Shown here piece by piece: positions 26,045 to 35,966 of a DNA stretch of 64,000 bases. A program made the position numbers and the translations under genes. Numbering within the stretch: the stretch's first letter is position 1; the number at the start of each line of letters is the position of its first letter. The stretch lies in NCBI GenBank assembly GCA_028671895.1, contig CM053809.1, positions 1,781,501-1,845,500 of the forward strand, in the 5' to 3' direction. The notes under the pieces are model-generated. The model made no database searches and was not told the origin of the DNA. It saw only the letters and a list, made by a program, of their open reading frames with translations. The stretch is from Oenanthe sinensis (taxonomy: Eukaryota > Streptophyta > Magnoliopsida > Apiales > Apiaceae).

Positions 26045-26938
26045 TTGATATCTACAATATTAAAGTGCATAAAATAAACTAGGTTGCAAATTTAATATTA
26101 ATTATGTTTAAGTGATTATGGTATATCATCATATACCTCCCACTATTTTTATCAAACTTATAGCCCTTACTATTAATTTGGAAAGTATATCCCATAATTC
26201 TTTCTAGTGAGCCAAGATCCATATTTCGTCATGTCCTAAGTCAACCACTGGAAGTCCTTAGAAAATGATTATTTAGGTAGACAACAGTTGCCAATTATAT
26301 CATATATAATTCTTGGATAGTTTGGTGAACAACGATTGATCTTATCTAACCAAACTCTATGCTTCTAAGTTCATAATAGTTGAATATAACCGTTTATTTT
26401 CACTTATTATGACGACTTAGTTAAGTTAGACCCAATGATACAACGACCGAATATAACCGTTTATATTCGTCGCATCTCACCACGATAGATAGGAGTCCCC
26501 TGCCACTGACAGTCCTTCCCCTTATCGATCTAGGATTCGATGAGTGTTCATTCATTGGAAAGCATCCGAGTAAAACTTAATATTTTGTTAAGGGGTTTTA
26601 GAAAATTTATAACAATCATGATCACATCATAAAGAGATTCTCAATTTTTCCTTGAACCAAATATTTCAAATCGACATCTTAAATTGTTCATTTCCCAGGT
26701 AGATGGAGGATACCAATGGTCACACTTAAAACCCATCAGCCTTACGAATACGCATATCCGCTTTTGTCAGAAAATCCCAATTATAGATATCAAAAATCCA
26801 TATTTAATTCCGTGTTTTAAAAATCCATATTTCATAAACACAAGAATCTCATGATCGTTTGTTAATTTTAAAATCTTGAATCGTTACAGATTTTATCTTG
26901 TTTAAGCAAACATGGCATGGGTGTCGTATCTAATACAT
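26045..26938 (-). other. 5' leader of element A, left of insertion T
   Basis: No open frame of note. The sequence is continuous with 38134-39398 once T is removed and matches 53547-54455 of element B nearly base for base. It is AT-rich and would be the untranslated leader before gag. Confidence 0.6.
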
Positions 26939-26943
26939 ACATG
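26939..26943. repeat. Target duplication ACATG, left copy (element T)
   Basis: ACATG precedes the 5' LTR and recurs at 38129-38133 after the 3' LTR. Element B has a single ACATG at 54456-54460 in the same context, which is the empty site. Confidence 0.97.
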
Positions 26944-27536
26944 TGATATGGGCAAAAATAGCCCTGAGTAAAATATAATAAATATAGCATTTATTATTTC
27001 ATTAATTAGACCTGTTATGGTCCAAAGGCTTGGGCCCTCAAAACGAACTAGGAAAATAAATCCTCGGATCAACTGAACTTGTAAGTCTAGCCCACAAGCT
27101 CTGTTGAAGCTGTAGGCCCATTAAGCCTTTGTTATTAATTAATTTCGTAATTAATAAATAAAGGCTCAGTAAAGGCCCAAGAAGTCTGTTGAAGGCCTTC
27201 ACCCTAGAAGGATCTAGAAACCCAAACGTGGGAAGAGTCCAACAAGGACTCTCATTCCTACAAGGTTTTGGATACCTCTGCTGCTAGGAGACTTGGCCCC
27301 CAAGTCTCCTAACCCTAATTGGATTCCAAGGCCTTCATGTGCCTATTTAAAGGGCCTAACCCCTCAACATTAGAACTACGTTTTTGGCTTGATTCTCATA
27401 CGAACTGAGATACGTAGGCAGTTAACGAGGACCTGAGTTTAGTCACGAAACGTTAGTGCAGCCATTAAAGCTTGAAGCTCCCCCAAACCCTAGCACTAAT
27501 TACGCATTAAAGACACCTCGTTTTTAATCCGTAACA
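26944..27536 (+). repeat. 5' LTR of element T (593 bp)
   Basis: It begins TGATATGGGC and ends CCGTAACA. A TATA-like CTATTTAAAG lies at 27343-27352, placing the likely transcript start about 30 bp later. It carries GGCCCA words similar to those upstream of the antisense gene. Confidence 0.97.
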
Positions 27537-27538
27537 TT

Positions 27539-27556
27539 TGGCGCCGTCTGTGGGAA
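27539..27556 (+). promoter_or_regulatory. Primer-binding site of element T (tRNA-Asp-like)
   Basis: TGGCGCCGTCTGTGGGAA starts two bases after the LTR. The first nine bases match the complement of the 3' end of plant tRNA-Asp; the rest matches less well. This type of site is usual for Tat and Athila elements. Confidence 0.75.
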
Positions 27557-27569
27557 ACGAATAATAACC

Positions 27570-30500
27570 ATGGCAAGAACACGAAGTACTGCAAGCATCC
27601 TTGAAGGAGAGATCTCTGGCGCCGCTGTCGACACCACTGTTCCCCCTATCACAACTCAAGGGCAACAAGCTGTTATTCCAACCACCTCTGTTGAGGACCC
27701 TGAAGAAAGCACCCGGCGTGCTGGACCCCTCAGCATCGTCGTTCATCCTTCCAACCCCGATGTGTCAATTCATGCTTCAGCTCCTCCGCTCCAGGTAATT
27801 CCACCCCTTCATACTACTTTTGTTGCTCCTCCTACTATGCAGGTCCCGTCTGCTATAACTTCCGACCCTCGTTATGGGCTCCCAAGGAACTATGAGCCCC
27901 CTTATGAGCAAGGGCTGTTGCCCCACTATACCTCACAACGAAGAAGTCGGGACTTCTCTGGACCTTACTCAACTGATGACGAGAAGTCATCTGACGAAGA
28001 TGTTAACCCACGAAGGAGGCGACCTGGTAAGGAGCCCCTTGGAGGGAGGAGTACCCAGCCCCGAGGGCCTCAAAGTAATGACTCCCTGAACCTTCAGGAA
28101 AGAATACGCGCTCATGAAGCCGAAGCTCAACGACTAAGGAAAGACCTGGAAAAGGCATTGGCAAGGCGACAGCACCCCAGAATGGAGGGTGCTGGAGAGT
28201 TAATGAGAAACGCCTCTGTAATAGATTTGGATGAGCCCCCGAGGCAAATAAGGACAAGTCATGTTAGGGCTGATCCCCAAGACTTACTGCCACTTGGAGA
28301 TCCTGATGATCCTACGCCCCCCTTCACAGAGAATATTATGAATGAAAAGATATCAAGGAAGTTTAAGATGCCAACAATCAGGGCCTATGATGGAACGGGA
28401 GATCCCTCAAATCATGTGCTCACGTTCTCTAATGCACTGTTGCTGCAGCCTGTAAACGATGCCATTAAGTGTAGGGCGTTTCCCCAAACCCTGAGTGGCA
28501 TGGCTCAGCGGTGGTTCAGTCGTCTACCACCAAACTCTGTTGGGTCATTCAAGGATCTGAGCCGGGCCTTCATTGGTCAATTCATTAGCAGTAAAACTCA
28601 TGAAAAGAGCTCAGCTTCGCTAATAAACATGCACCAGGGGAAGAACGAATCCTTGAGGGATTACATGAATAGGTTCACAAAGGAAGCCTTGAAGGTCCCT
28701 GATCTAGATCAGAAGGTCGCTATGATAGCCTTGCAGCAAGGAACTTCTGACGAAAATTTCAGAAGGTCATTAGCCAAGAGGGCCCCCGAAACTATGAATG
28801 AGCTCCAAGAGAGAGCAGGAAAGTATATCAAGGCTGAGGAAAGTATGAGGAAAGCTCAAGGGTTTCAGGCCTCGAACGCCTATCCTAAAAAACGATCCAG
28901 CGATACCGAGTACACTGTTGATACCAAGTATGCAAAGAATGGTGACGCCAATGACTCCAAGAAGAAAGGAGGTGCCAGGTTCACCGAGTATGCAAGGCTA
29001 AACACCGCCCGTAGCCAGATACTAATGGACATTGAGAAGGGTAAAGACCTTCGATGGCCAAAGCCACTGAGGACTGATCCTGAAAAAAGAAATAAGAATG
29101 CATACTGCCGGTTCCATAGGGATGTGGGACACGACACTGATGACTGTCGTCAGTTGAAAGACGAGATCGAATTTCTGATCAGAAGAGGGAAGTTGGAAAA
29201 ATACACCAAGGATGGTGCTAGAGACGATAGAAGGGGTGACAAGCGAAGGGACTCAGACCCCAAGGAAAGAAACAATCAGCCCAGAGGGCCTGTGATTAAC
29301 GTAATATCAGGAGGGCCAACTGCAGCAGGCAACTCCCGAAACTCCAGGAAGGCGTATGCCCGGGAGGTAATGAGCATTGTAGGAGAACCTCCTAAGAGGG
29401 CAAGAACTGAGATCTCGTTGTCCTTCGATGACTCCGACCTAGAAGGGGTAAAGTTCCCCCACGATGATCCCTTAGTAATCACCCCCACCATAGGGAATTC
29501 TCCTGTGAAAAGAGTCTTGGTAGACAATGGTTCTTCTGTTGACATCCTATTTTATGATGCCTATGTGAAAATGGGATACAGTGATTCACAGCTAACCCCC
29601 TCCAACATGCCCATATACGGTTTTAATGGAGTGGAGTCTCGGATTGAGGGGATCATACAATTACCAATGACTATGGGCGAAGAACCTCGACTGTCCACTC
29701 AGATGCTGAATTTCTTAGTTATTAAGGCAAGCACTACCTATAATGCAATCCTTGGGAGGACAGGGCTGCATGCCTTCAAAGCAATAGCTTCTACATACCA
29801 CTTGAAACTCAAGTTCCCTACCAGGAATGGAGTGGGGGAAGAAAGAGGAAATCAGAAGATGGCCAGAAGCTGTTATGTGGCTGCTTTGAAGCCTGATGGC
29901 ACTGGGGGGCAGGTTCTCCCCATTGAAGACATGGATGTTAGAGATCACGAAGAGAATAGGGGGAAACCTACGGAGGACTTGGAGTCCATCCCCCTGGATC
30001 CTTCATATCCTGAGAAAGTGACATATGTTGGGGCTTCACTCCCCAAGGACCTGAAACAACAACTGACACAGTTCCTGCAGGATAACAGGGATGTTTTCGC
30101 TTGGACAGCAGCTGACATGCCAGGAATAGACCCCGAACTTATAACACATCAGTTGAATGTAAATCCTGGAAGGACAGCGGTCAAACAGAAGAAAAGAAGT
30201 TTTGCCCCTGAAAGACAGGAGGCCATTAAGCAGGAGGTGGAAAAATTGCTAGAAGCTGGATTTATTGAAGAAATTCAATTTCCTGAATGGCTGGCCAACC
30301 CTGTGATGGTTAAAAAGAGCAGTGGGAAGTGGAGAATGTGTGTAGACTTCACTGACTTGAATGATGCATGTCCCAAGGACTGTTTCCCCTTACCAAGGAT
30401 AGACACGTTAATAGATGCCACAGCTGGGCACGAGATGCTTAGCTTCATGGATGGTTTTAGTGGCTATAACCAAATTAAAATGCACCCCGATGACATTCCT

Positions 30501-33218
30501 AAGGTATCATTCATCACTGACTTTGGTATTTTTTGTTATCTGGTTATGGCTTTTGGACTTAAGAATGCAGGAGCCACGTATCAAAGGCTTGTGAATAAAA
30601 TATTCAAGGCCCTCATTGGCAAAACAATGGAGGTTTATGTTGATGATATGTTAGTCAAGAGCCTAGACAAGGCCGATCACCTTGCGCACTTGAGTGAGGC
30701 GTTCGAAGTTCTGAGAACCCACAAGATGATGTTAAACCCAGCCAAGTGTGCCTTCGGTGTAGGGTCTGGAAAGTTTCTAGGCCTGATGGTCTCGAAGAGA
30801 GGCATCGAGGCCAATCCTGATAAAATCCAAGCGATTCTGGACATGGAACCCCCCAAGACTGTGAAGGAAGTCCAAAAACTCACTGGAAGGGTAGCAGCCC
30901 TGGGACGTTTCATATCCAAGTCTGGAGAGAAATGTCTCCCATTCTTCAAGGCCCTCAAGAAGGTCAAGAACTTTGAGTGGAATGACGAAAGTCAAGCGGC
31001 TTTTGAAGAACTAAAAAAGTATATGGCTGAGCCACCCTTACTTGCCAAACCAAAACCTGAGGAGGTGCTATTTCTGTATCTTGCTATCTCAAACTCAGCC
31101 TTGAGTGCAGTTCTTGTGAAAGAGGAAGCTAGAGTTCAGAAGCCTATCTATTATGTCAGCAAAATTCTACATGGTGCAGAGCTGAACTACTCAAAGGTAG
31201 AAAAGTTTGCCTTGGCGTTAATAATGGCTTCAAGGAAGCTGCGTCCATACTTCCAAGCACATGTAATCGAAGTCTTGACAGACCAACCCCTGAGAAACAT
31301 ACTGCATAGCCCCAAGGCCAGTGGAAGGCTAATCAAATGGGCTGTAGAACTAGGAGAGTTCGAAATCAGATACAAGCCAAGGACGGCCATTAAAGCTCAG
31401 GCTCTGGCTGACTTCGTGGTTGAATGCACCATTCCAAACCAAGAAGTCGGGGGGCAAGAAGAGGATAAAGAAGTTGAAGAAAAAGAAAAAGGTAAAGAAC
31501 TCAAAGAATACTGGTTGCTCTTTTTTGACGGAGCCTCAAAAACAAAAACTAGTGGAGCTGGCCTAGTTTTGCAAAGCCCGGATGGCTTCATTGTTGAGTA
31601 TGCAATCAAGTTGGATTTTCCGACTACAAACAACGAGGCAGAATATGAAGCTTTGATAGCTGGGCTTGGCCTGGCCAGAACCCTGAGGGTAAAAAATATG
31701 AAAGTATGCGGCGATTCAAGGCTAGTGATCTCCCAAGTAAATGGAGAATTCGAAGCCCGTGATGAAACTATGGCAAGATATTTGAGAATTGTTAAAGCTC
31801 AAGCCACGCAATTTGAAGAATGTCACTTTGAATACATCCCCAGAGAGGAGAATGTGAAGGCTGATGCCTTGTCTAAATTTGCGTCATCTGAGATTGAAAG
31901 TTACTCTGGCAGCGTCTATTTCCAAGTCTTGAAGACCCCAAGCATTGACGCAAAGCTAGTAGCCCCGATTGGGCTGGGAGCATGCTGGATGGATCCCATC
32001 AAACTCTACTTGGAAACAGGAAAAACACCTGCCGACCCCTTGGAAGCTCGCAAACTGTCAGTAAGGGCCCTGAGGTATGCCCTCATAGAAGGAATACTCT
32101 ACAAGAAATCATACGTGATACCCTACTTGAAATGTTTGAGACCCCATGAAGCTGAGGCTGCCCTAAGGGAAGTTCACGAAGGAGTATGTGGTCAGCACCT
32201 AGGAAGCAGAGCTCTTGCTCACAAAGTCATGAGACTGGGATTCTATTGGCCTGAGATGCTTAAAGATGCCAAAACTTATGTTAAGAGGTGCGATCGCTGT
32301 CAAAGATTTGCGCCCATCGTTAGACAGCCCCCCGAGATGCTGACATCCATAAACTCCCCACTTCCCTTTGCTATGTGGGGAATGGATATATTAGGGCCGT
32401 TTCCCATGGCCAGTGCACAAAGAAAGTTCCTCGTTGTCGCCATTGACTACTTCACCAAATGGATAGAAGCAAAGCCCTTGGCCAAAATTGACACTAAGAA
32501 CGTGACTCAGTTCTTCTGGGAGAATGTTATATGCAGGTATGGGCTACCCCGAATCCTAGTGACGGACAACGGAACTCAATTCAACAGCAAGGAATTCGTG
32601 GAATATTGTGGGAATTATAATATTGAACTACGCTTTACTTCAGTAGCTCATCCGCAGTCAAACGGACAAGCTGAGGTCGCCAACAGAATCATCCTGAATG
32701 GACTCAAAAAGAGGATTGAACGCTCCCAAGGGACTTGGGTTGACGAGTTGCTTCCAATCCTATGGGCATACAGAACCACTTGTAGGACTTCAACAGGTGC
32801 TACGCCATTCCAACTAGCCTACGGGGCTGAGGCAGTAGTTCCCATTGAAATTGCTCAGACATCACCAAGGATACAAGGGTTTCATGTTGACACAAATGAA
32901 GAGGGCATGAAGCTAGCTCTAGACTTAATAGATGAGCTACGCGACGAAGCTAATGCCAGGATAGTGGAAAACCAGAAGAAAGCTTCATTCTACTACAACC
33001 TTAGAGTCAAGGAAAGGTTCTTCCGCGAAGGAGACTTGGTCCTGAGAAAGATCGAGGCATCTGGAGTTGGTCCCAAGGGCAAACTAGCTCCGAATTGGGA
33101 AGGACCATACCAAGTGAAGGAAGTCACAGGACAAGGCGCGTACAAGCTCCAAACCCTTGAAGGGGTCGAAGTCCCCAGAAGCTGGAATGCCACTAACTTA
33201 AGAAAGTACTATGTTTAG
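27570..33218 (+). CDS. gag-pol: Gag-Pol polyprotein of Tat-clade element T
   Basis: One frame of 1882 codons encodes the whole replication set. A disordered N-terminus precedes the Gag core (about residues 260-430). A zinc knuckle has the form C-x2-H-x4-H-x4-C (513-526). The protease has DNGSS instead of DS/TGA (Asp652). Reverse transcriptase (about 895-1100) has YVDD at 1023-1026. A gypsy RNase H (about 1160-1240) is followed, after an acidic/Lys linker, by a second RNase H (about 1315-1435; Asp1320 in FDGASK, CGDSR, KADALSK) typical of Tat elements. Integrase has an H-H-C-C zinc region (from His1536) and D1606, D1666, E1702 with 35 residues between the last two. The C-terminus has a GPY-type motif (NWEGPYQV) and no chromodomain. 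The ATG chosen is the first after the primer-binding site. No stop or frameshift breaks it, and all key catalytic residues I could check are present. Confidence 0.96.
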   Translation: MARTRSTASILEGEISGAAVDTTVPPITTQGQQAVIPTTSVEDPEESTRRAGPLSIVVHPSNPDVSIHASAPPLQVIPPLHTTFVAPPTMQVPSAITSDPRYGLPRNYEPPYEQGLLPHYTSQRRSRDFSGPYSTDDEKSSDEDVNPRRRRPGKEPLGGRSTQPRGPQSNDSLNLQERIRAHEAEAQRLRKDLEKALARRQHPRMEGAGELMRNASVIDLDEPPRQIRTSHVRADPQDLLPLGDPDDPTPPFTENIMNEKISRKFKMPTIRAYDGTGDPSNHVLTFSNALLLQPVNDAIKCRAFPQTLSGMAQRWFSRLPPNSVGSFKDLSRAFIGQFISSKTHEKSSASLINMHQGKNESLRDYMNRFTKEALKVPDLDQKVAMIALQQGTSDENFRRSLAKRAPETMNELQERAGKYIKAEESMRKAQGFQASNAYPKKRSSDTEYTVDTKYAKNGDANDSKKKGGARFTEYARLNTARSQILMDIEKGKDLRWPKPLRTDPEKRNKNAYCRFHRDVGHDTDDCRQLKDEIEFLIRRGKLEKYTKDGARDDRRGDKRRDSDPKERNNQPRGPVINVISGGPTAAGNSRNSRKAYAREVMSIVGEPPKRARTEISLSFDDSDLEGVKFPHDDPLVITPTIGNSPVKRVLVDNGSSVDILFYDAYVKMGYSDSQLTPSNMPIYGFNGVESRIEGIIQLPMTMGEEPRLSTQMLNFLVIKASTTYNAILGRTGLHAFKAIASTYHLKLKFPTRNGVGEERGNQKMARSCYVAALKPDGTGGQVLPIEDMDVRDHEENRGKPTEDLESIPLDPSYPEKVTYVGASLPKDLKQQLTQFLQDNRDVFAWTAADMPGIDPELITHQLNVNPGRTAVKQKKRSFAPERQEAIKQEVEKLLEAGFIEEIQFPEWLANPVMVKKSSGKWRMCVDFTDLNDACPKDCFPLPRIDTLIDATAGHEMLSFMDGFSGYNQIKMHPDDIPKVSFITDFGIFCYLVMAFGLKNAGATYQRLVNKIFKALIGKTMEVYVDDMLVKSLDKADHLAHLSEAFEVLRTHKMMLNPAKCAFGVGSGKFLGLMVSKRGIEANPDKIQAILDMEPPKTVKEVQKLTGRVAALGRFISKSGEKCLPFFKALKKVKNFEWNDESQAAFEELKKYMAEPPLLAKPKPEEVLFLYLAISNSALSAVLVKEEARVQKPIYYVSKILHGAELNYSKVEKFALALIMASRKLRPYFQAHVIEVLTDQPLRNILHSPKASGRLIKWAVELGEFEIRYKPRTAIKAQALADFVVECTIPNQEVGGQEEDKEVEEKEKGKELKEYWLLFFDGASKTKTSGAGLVLQSPDGFIVEYAIKLDFPTTNNEAEYEALIAGLGLARTLRVKNMKVCGDSRLVISQVNGEFEARDETMARYLRIVKAQATQFEECHFEYIPREENVKADALSKFASSEIESYSGSVYFQVLKTPSIDAKLVAPIGLGACWMDPIKLYLETGKTPADPLEARKLSVRALRYALIEGILYKKSYVIPYLKCLRPHEAEAALREVHEGVCGQHLGSRALAHKVMRLGFYWPEMLKDAKTYVKRCDRCQRFAPIVRQPPEMLTSINSPLPFAMWGMDILGPFPMASAQRKFLVVAIDYFTKWIEAKPLAKIDTKNVTQFFWENVICRYGLPRILVTDNGTQFNSKEFVEYCGNYNIELRFTSVAHPQSNGQAEVANRIILNGLKKRIERSQGTWVDELLPILWAYRTTCRTSTGATPFQLAYGAEAVVPIEIAQTSPRIQGFHVDTNEEGMKLALDLIDELRDEANARIVENQKKASFYYNLRVKERFFREGDLVLRKIEASGVGPKGKLAPNWEGPYQVKEVTGQGAYKLQTLEGVEVPRSWNATNLRKYYV

Positions 33219-33553
33219 GTTTTAACTTTGATTTGCAAAACGTTTGAGTATCAGTTTATTAGCTTTGGAGGCATGACATTTATTAGCCGTAGAGGCATGA
33301 TATGTTTTTTACTAAATTACAAGTTCATGAAATGTTATCTGTTTTCCATATACAACACTTATTATGTTCACTTAGTCTTTTTACGAAGCCTCGACAGTAT
33401 TTGTTGTTTATGTTTAAGTTAAACACGAAAAACAAAGCAAAACTAAGGTGCATAGTAAAAAGGCAGGAAATACATAAATAAAGCCCGAAGGCTGAATGTT
33501 TTTACAAAGCCCCTAGGGGCAACATAAATAAAAAAAAAAAAAAAAGATCCTAT
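33219..33553. other. Spacer between Gag-Pol and the antisense gene of T
   Basis: Non-coding. It holds the sense 3' flank of gag-pol and an A-run at about 33529-33545. Both the sense gene and the antisense gene end here, so it is the convergent 3' region. A 64-codon frame (33228-33422) has no recognisable features. Confidence 0.6.
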
Positions 33554-35530
33554 CTACGCTTCCTCCTCCTCCCCCTCTTCTTCTCCCGAAGAATCCTCGC
33601 CACTCGAGGAAGACGAACCTTCTTCACCTTCATTGGTTTCTTCTTCTCCCGAAGAACTCTCTTCTGTCGACTTCTGAGGAGTCACCACAGGAGTAGTTCT
33701 CTCAGGCACAACTCTGCGAGGGGGAGTAAGACTAGGCTCACGAGCCCTTTGTTGCCTAACATCAGGACTGCTGTCCCCCTCGGCTTCTTCCTGAGCCGCA
33801 ATCAACTGCTTTAGAGCTTCAGCCGACTGAGGACTCTGAAAGTCCACTTTAGGGTCGAACAACCCCGGATGTTTGGCCAACACTGCCTTCAAAGCTTCAT
33901 TCCAACCAATTGTGTAGTTGGCCGGAAAAAGAAGATCATCATGCTGCTGAATCAAGTCTTGGTACTCCTCCGAGCCCAAATACTTGTCAATGATTGCATT
34001 TTGATCGGCCCGGAGTTCTATTATCTCAGCCTGGGCCCGCTTTAGCATGTCCTCCTTCTCCGCCAACTTCTCCTCCAGTTGCATGATCTTGGCGTTAGCT
34101 TTAGTAAGCTCTTTTTTATGCTTCCCCGCTTGAACTTTCCACGACTCTGTCTGGTGGAGGGAAGCCTGAAAATAGGCGTTGGCCTGAAAAACCAACAAAC
34201 CACGTTAAAACACATCAAAGACCAGGAGTAGTGTGTGCAAGTGAAATGCAAATTGGGTAAGTTAAGAAATTTACCGACGCCAGTGCTTGTGCACCCAAAG
34301 CTTTGGTGCTCTCCTCGTCCCGTCCCAAGACGATATCCTTGTAGTCACAAGGAGTTAAAGAATGGAGGGACCAATCCCTAGCGTGATCCGTGCAGCCGAT
34401 CACGGTATCCGACTTCCTAAATCCCCAGTCTGGTTTATAAGCCAGGGATTTTGGTGCTCTAACAGTTTCGCTGCCCCCAGCCCCAGTTGGCTCAGAATGA
34501 GGCTGCAAAAAAGCCGGAGGCTCTTTCCCCTGTCTGGGGTCGTTCATCAGCTTTAGCCGCTTCATGCGGCCAGTTTCTTCCACGGGTGGAATGGTCCACT
34601 CGTTGATTTGCGCAGCAGCTGAAAAAACGAGCAGAATATAAGCATGACAGTAAAACAATCCAATGAGCAGAGTAAACAGACAAATATAGGCAAAAGCGAA
34701 ATACCTTTATTAGAGGCCCTCGATAGGCCCACTGCCTTTAGCCTACGCTCATCAAGAAGAGCCCAAGAGACTTCCTTGGTCTCCGCTTGAGTAAGCGCAG
34801 CATAAGCATTCTGCTCCTCCAAAGAGAGCAGGATTGAATCGGCGCTCCCATCTGCGACTTTTCCAAAAGTGGGCCTAAAGAGAGTACCCCAGTCTCCCCC
34901 CTCCCATGAAATTTGAACGAAGTTTTCCTTCCAGTGAAGATTATTATCGGGAATTGAAGAGTTATCGAAAATGTGAGGTTTATTTGGCCTATGGGCTATG
35001 TGAACCCAGCCAAGAGAAAGGCTAGAGGAATTTTTGAATTGAAAAATTTTACGAAAAAGGGGGACAGTCATTTTTATTTTCTTTTCTAAACAAAGGACCA
35101 TAAAACAATGAATGAGCCTCCATCCATTGGGAACTATTTGAGAGGGGTGAATTTGAACGTCAGCTAAAAGTGTGGGAATGAACTCATGCAAAGGAAACCT
35201 AAGCCCCGCTAGCAGGGCATCTATGTATACAAATAATTTGGAAGGGTGCCAATGGCAGGTCCTGTCGCCAGGCTCTGCCAAAGAGATGGTGAAGCGAGGA
35301 GGAAAATTGAAAAGACGATTATACTTTTCTACCAAATCAGACTCAAGAAACTTATTACTACGACTATAAGAATCTAAATGGGACAAGCTAGGATACTCGT
35401 CCCCCCGTTGGTTTATCATATCGATTAAAGACATATAAGGAGAGAAAATGGGAATTCGCCGAAGAGGTTTACCTCGCTTAGCAGACCCCACGTTCATAGC
35501 TGCCAGTCTTGAATTCTTCTTGTCAGCCAT
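33554..35530 (-). CDS. Antisense ORF (aORF) of Tat element T, three exons
   Basis: Reading right to left: exon 1 35530-34705, intron 34704-34619 (86 bp, GT...AG), exon 2 34618-34275, intron 34274-34184 (91 bp, GT...AG), exon 3 34183-33554. Phases fit (1, then 0), giving 599 residues with no stop. Donors are GTATTT and GTAAAT; both acceptors follow a T-rich tract ending CAG. The N-terminal part (about residues 60-200, FPPRFTISL, PLHEFIPTLLADVQIHPSQ) resembles the plant 'putative gypsy type transposon' family (Pfam Transposase_28) found as the extra antisense gene in Tat elements. The C-terminal third has a Lys/Glu coiled coil followed by a Ser/Glu-rich acidic tail. Role is not established; a nuclear or regulatory role is only a guess. 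It is convergent with gag-pol. Confidence 0.85.
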
Positions 35531-35617
35531 TTTCGAGCTACTGTGTATCCTCGAGAGAATTAGAAGCTGGAACTACTGAGAAGCTTGAGAGCTCAAGTAC
35601 GCAAGAGATTTGAAAAA

Positions 35618-35676
35618 TGAGAAGTGAGAAGTGAGAAGTGAGAAGTGTGAATCCCCTCACCTCACTCATATATAGC
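35618..35676 (-). promoter_or_regulatory. Core promoter and leader of the antisense gene
   Basis: The minus strand carries CTATATATGAG (TATA at about 35667-35676), some 137 bp upstream of the ATG at 35530. About 25-50 bp downstream lies a fourfold GAAGTGA-type repeat (35618-35647), which would fall near the transcript start or in the leader. This supports transcription independent of the LTR. Confidence 0.6.
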
Positions 35677-35685
35677 CCTCCAGCC

Positions 35686-35770
35686 GGTCACATGACCGTT
35701 TGAATTCACCTTTTAACAGGTGTTTCTAGGTCACACGACCGTTGAAGGGTAAGTCAACCGGTATGACCGG
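35686..35770 (-). promoter_or_regulatory. Three GGTCA/TGACC palindromic boxes upstream of the antisense TATA
   Basis: GGTCACATGACC (35686-35697), GGTCACACGACC (35729-35740) and CCGGTATGACCGG (35758-35770) lie within 85 bp just upstream of the TATA box. Their spacing and symmetry suggest protein-binding sites. The factor is unknown. Confidence 0.4.
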
Positions 35771-35779
35771 TGAGTGGGC

Positions 35780-35960
35780 TCATAAGGCCCATACTTTAAG
35801 GCCCAATACTCTGTAATCCATGAACCAGGAAGAAGAATCTAGAAATTGGGCCAATAAAGGTCCATGGTCAATAGGCCCCAAGGCCCAATCACTAAAGGAA
35901 AAAGGCCCGTAAGACCTAAGATACTAAAGGCCCATGATTTAAGACCATTGGAGGTCCATA
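35780..35960 (-). promoter_or_regulatory. Cluster of GGCCCA (site II-like) motifs
   Basis: At least five GGCCCA or TGGGCC words occur in about 180 bp. In plants TGGGCC/T (site II) elements bind TCP factors in proximal promoters. Here they lie upstream of the antisense gene and continue into the 79-bp array, where each unit adds one more. Confidence 0.4.
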
Positions 35961-35966
35961 ACAAAA

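Noticed and set aside
27507..33193. Many minus-strand ORFs of 60-100 codons opposite Gag-Pol
   Set aside because: Shadows of a long, well-supported coding frame with recognised domains.
33529..33545. A-run considered as a poly(A) tail of a retrogene
   Set aside because: It lies inside the complete element T between two convergent genes, with no duplication or retrogene structure around it.
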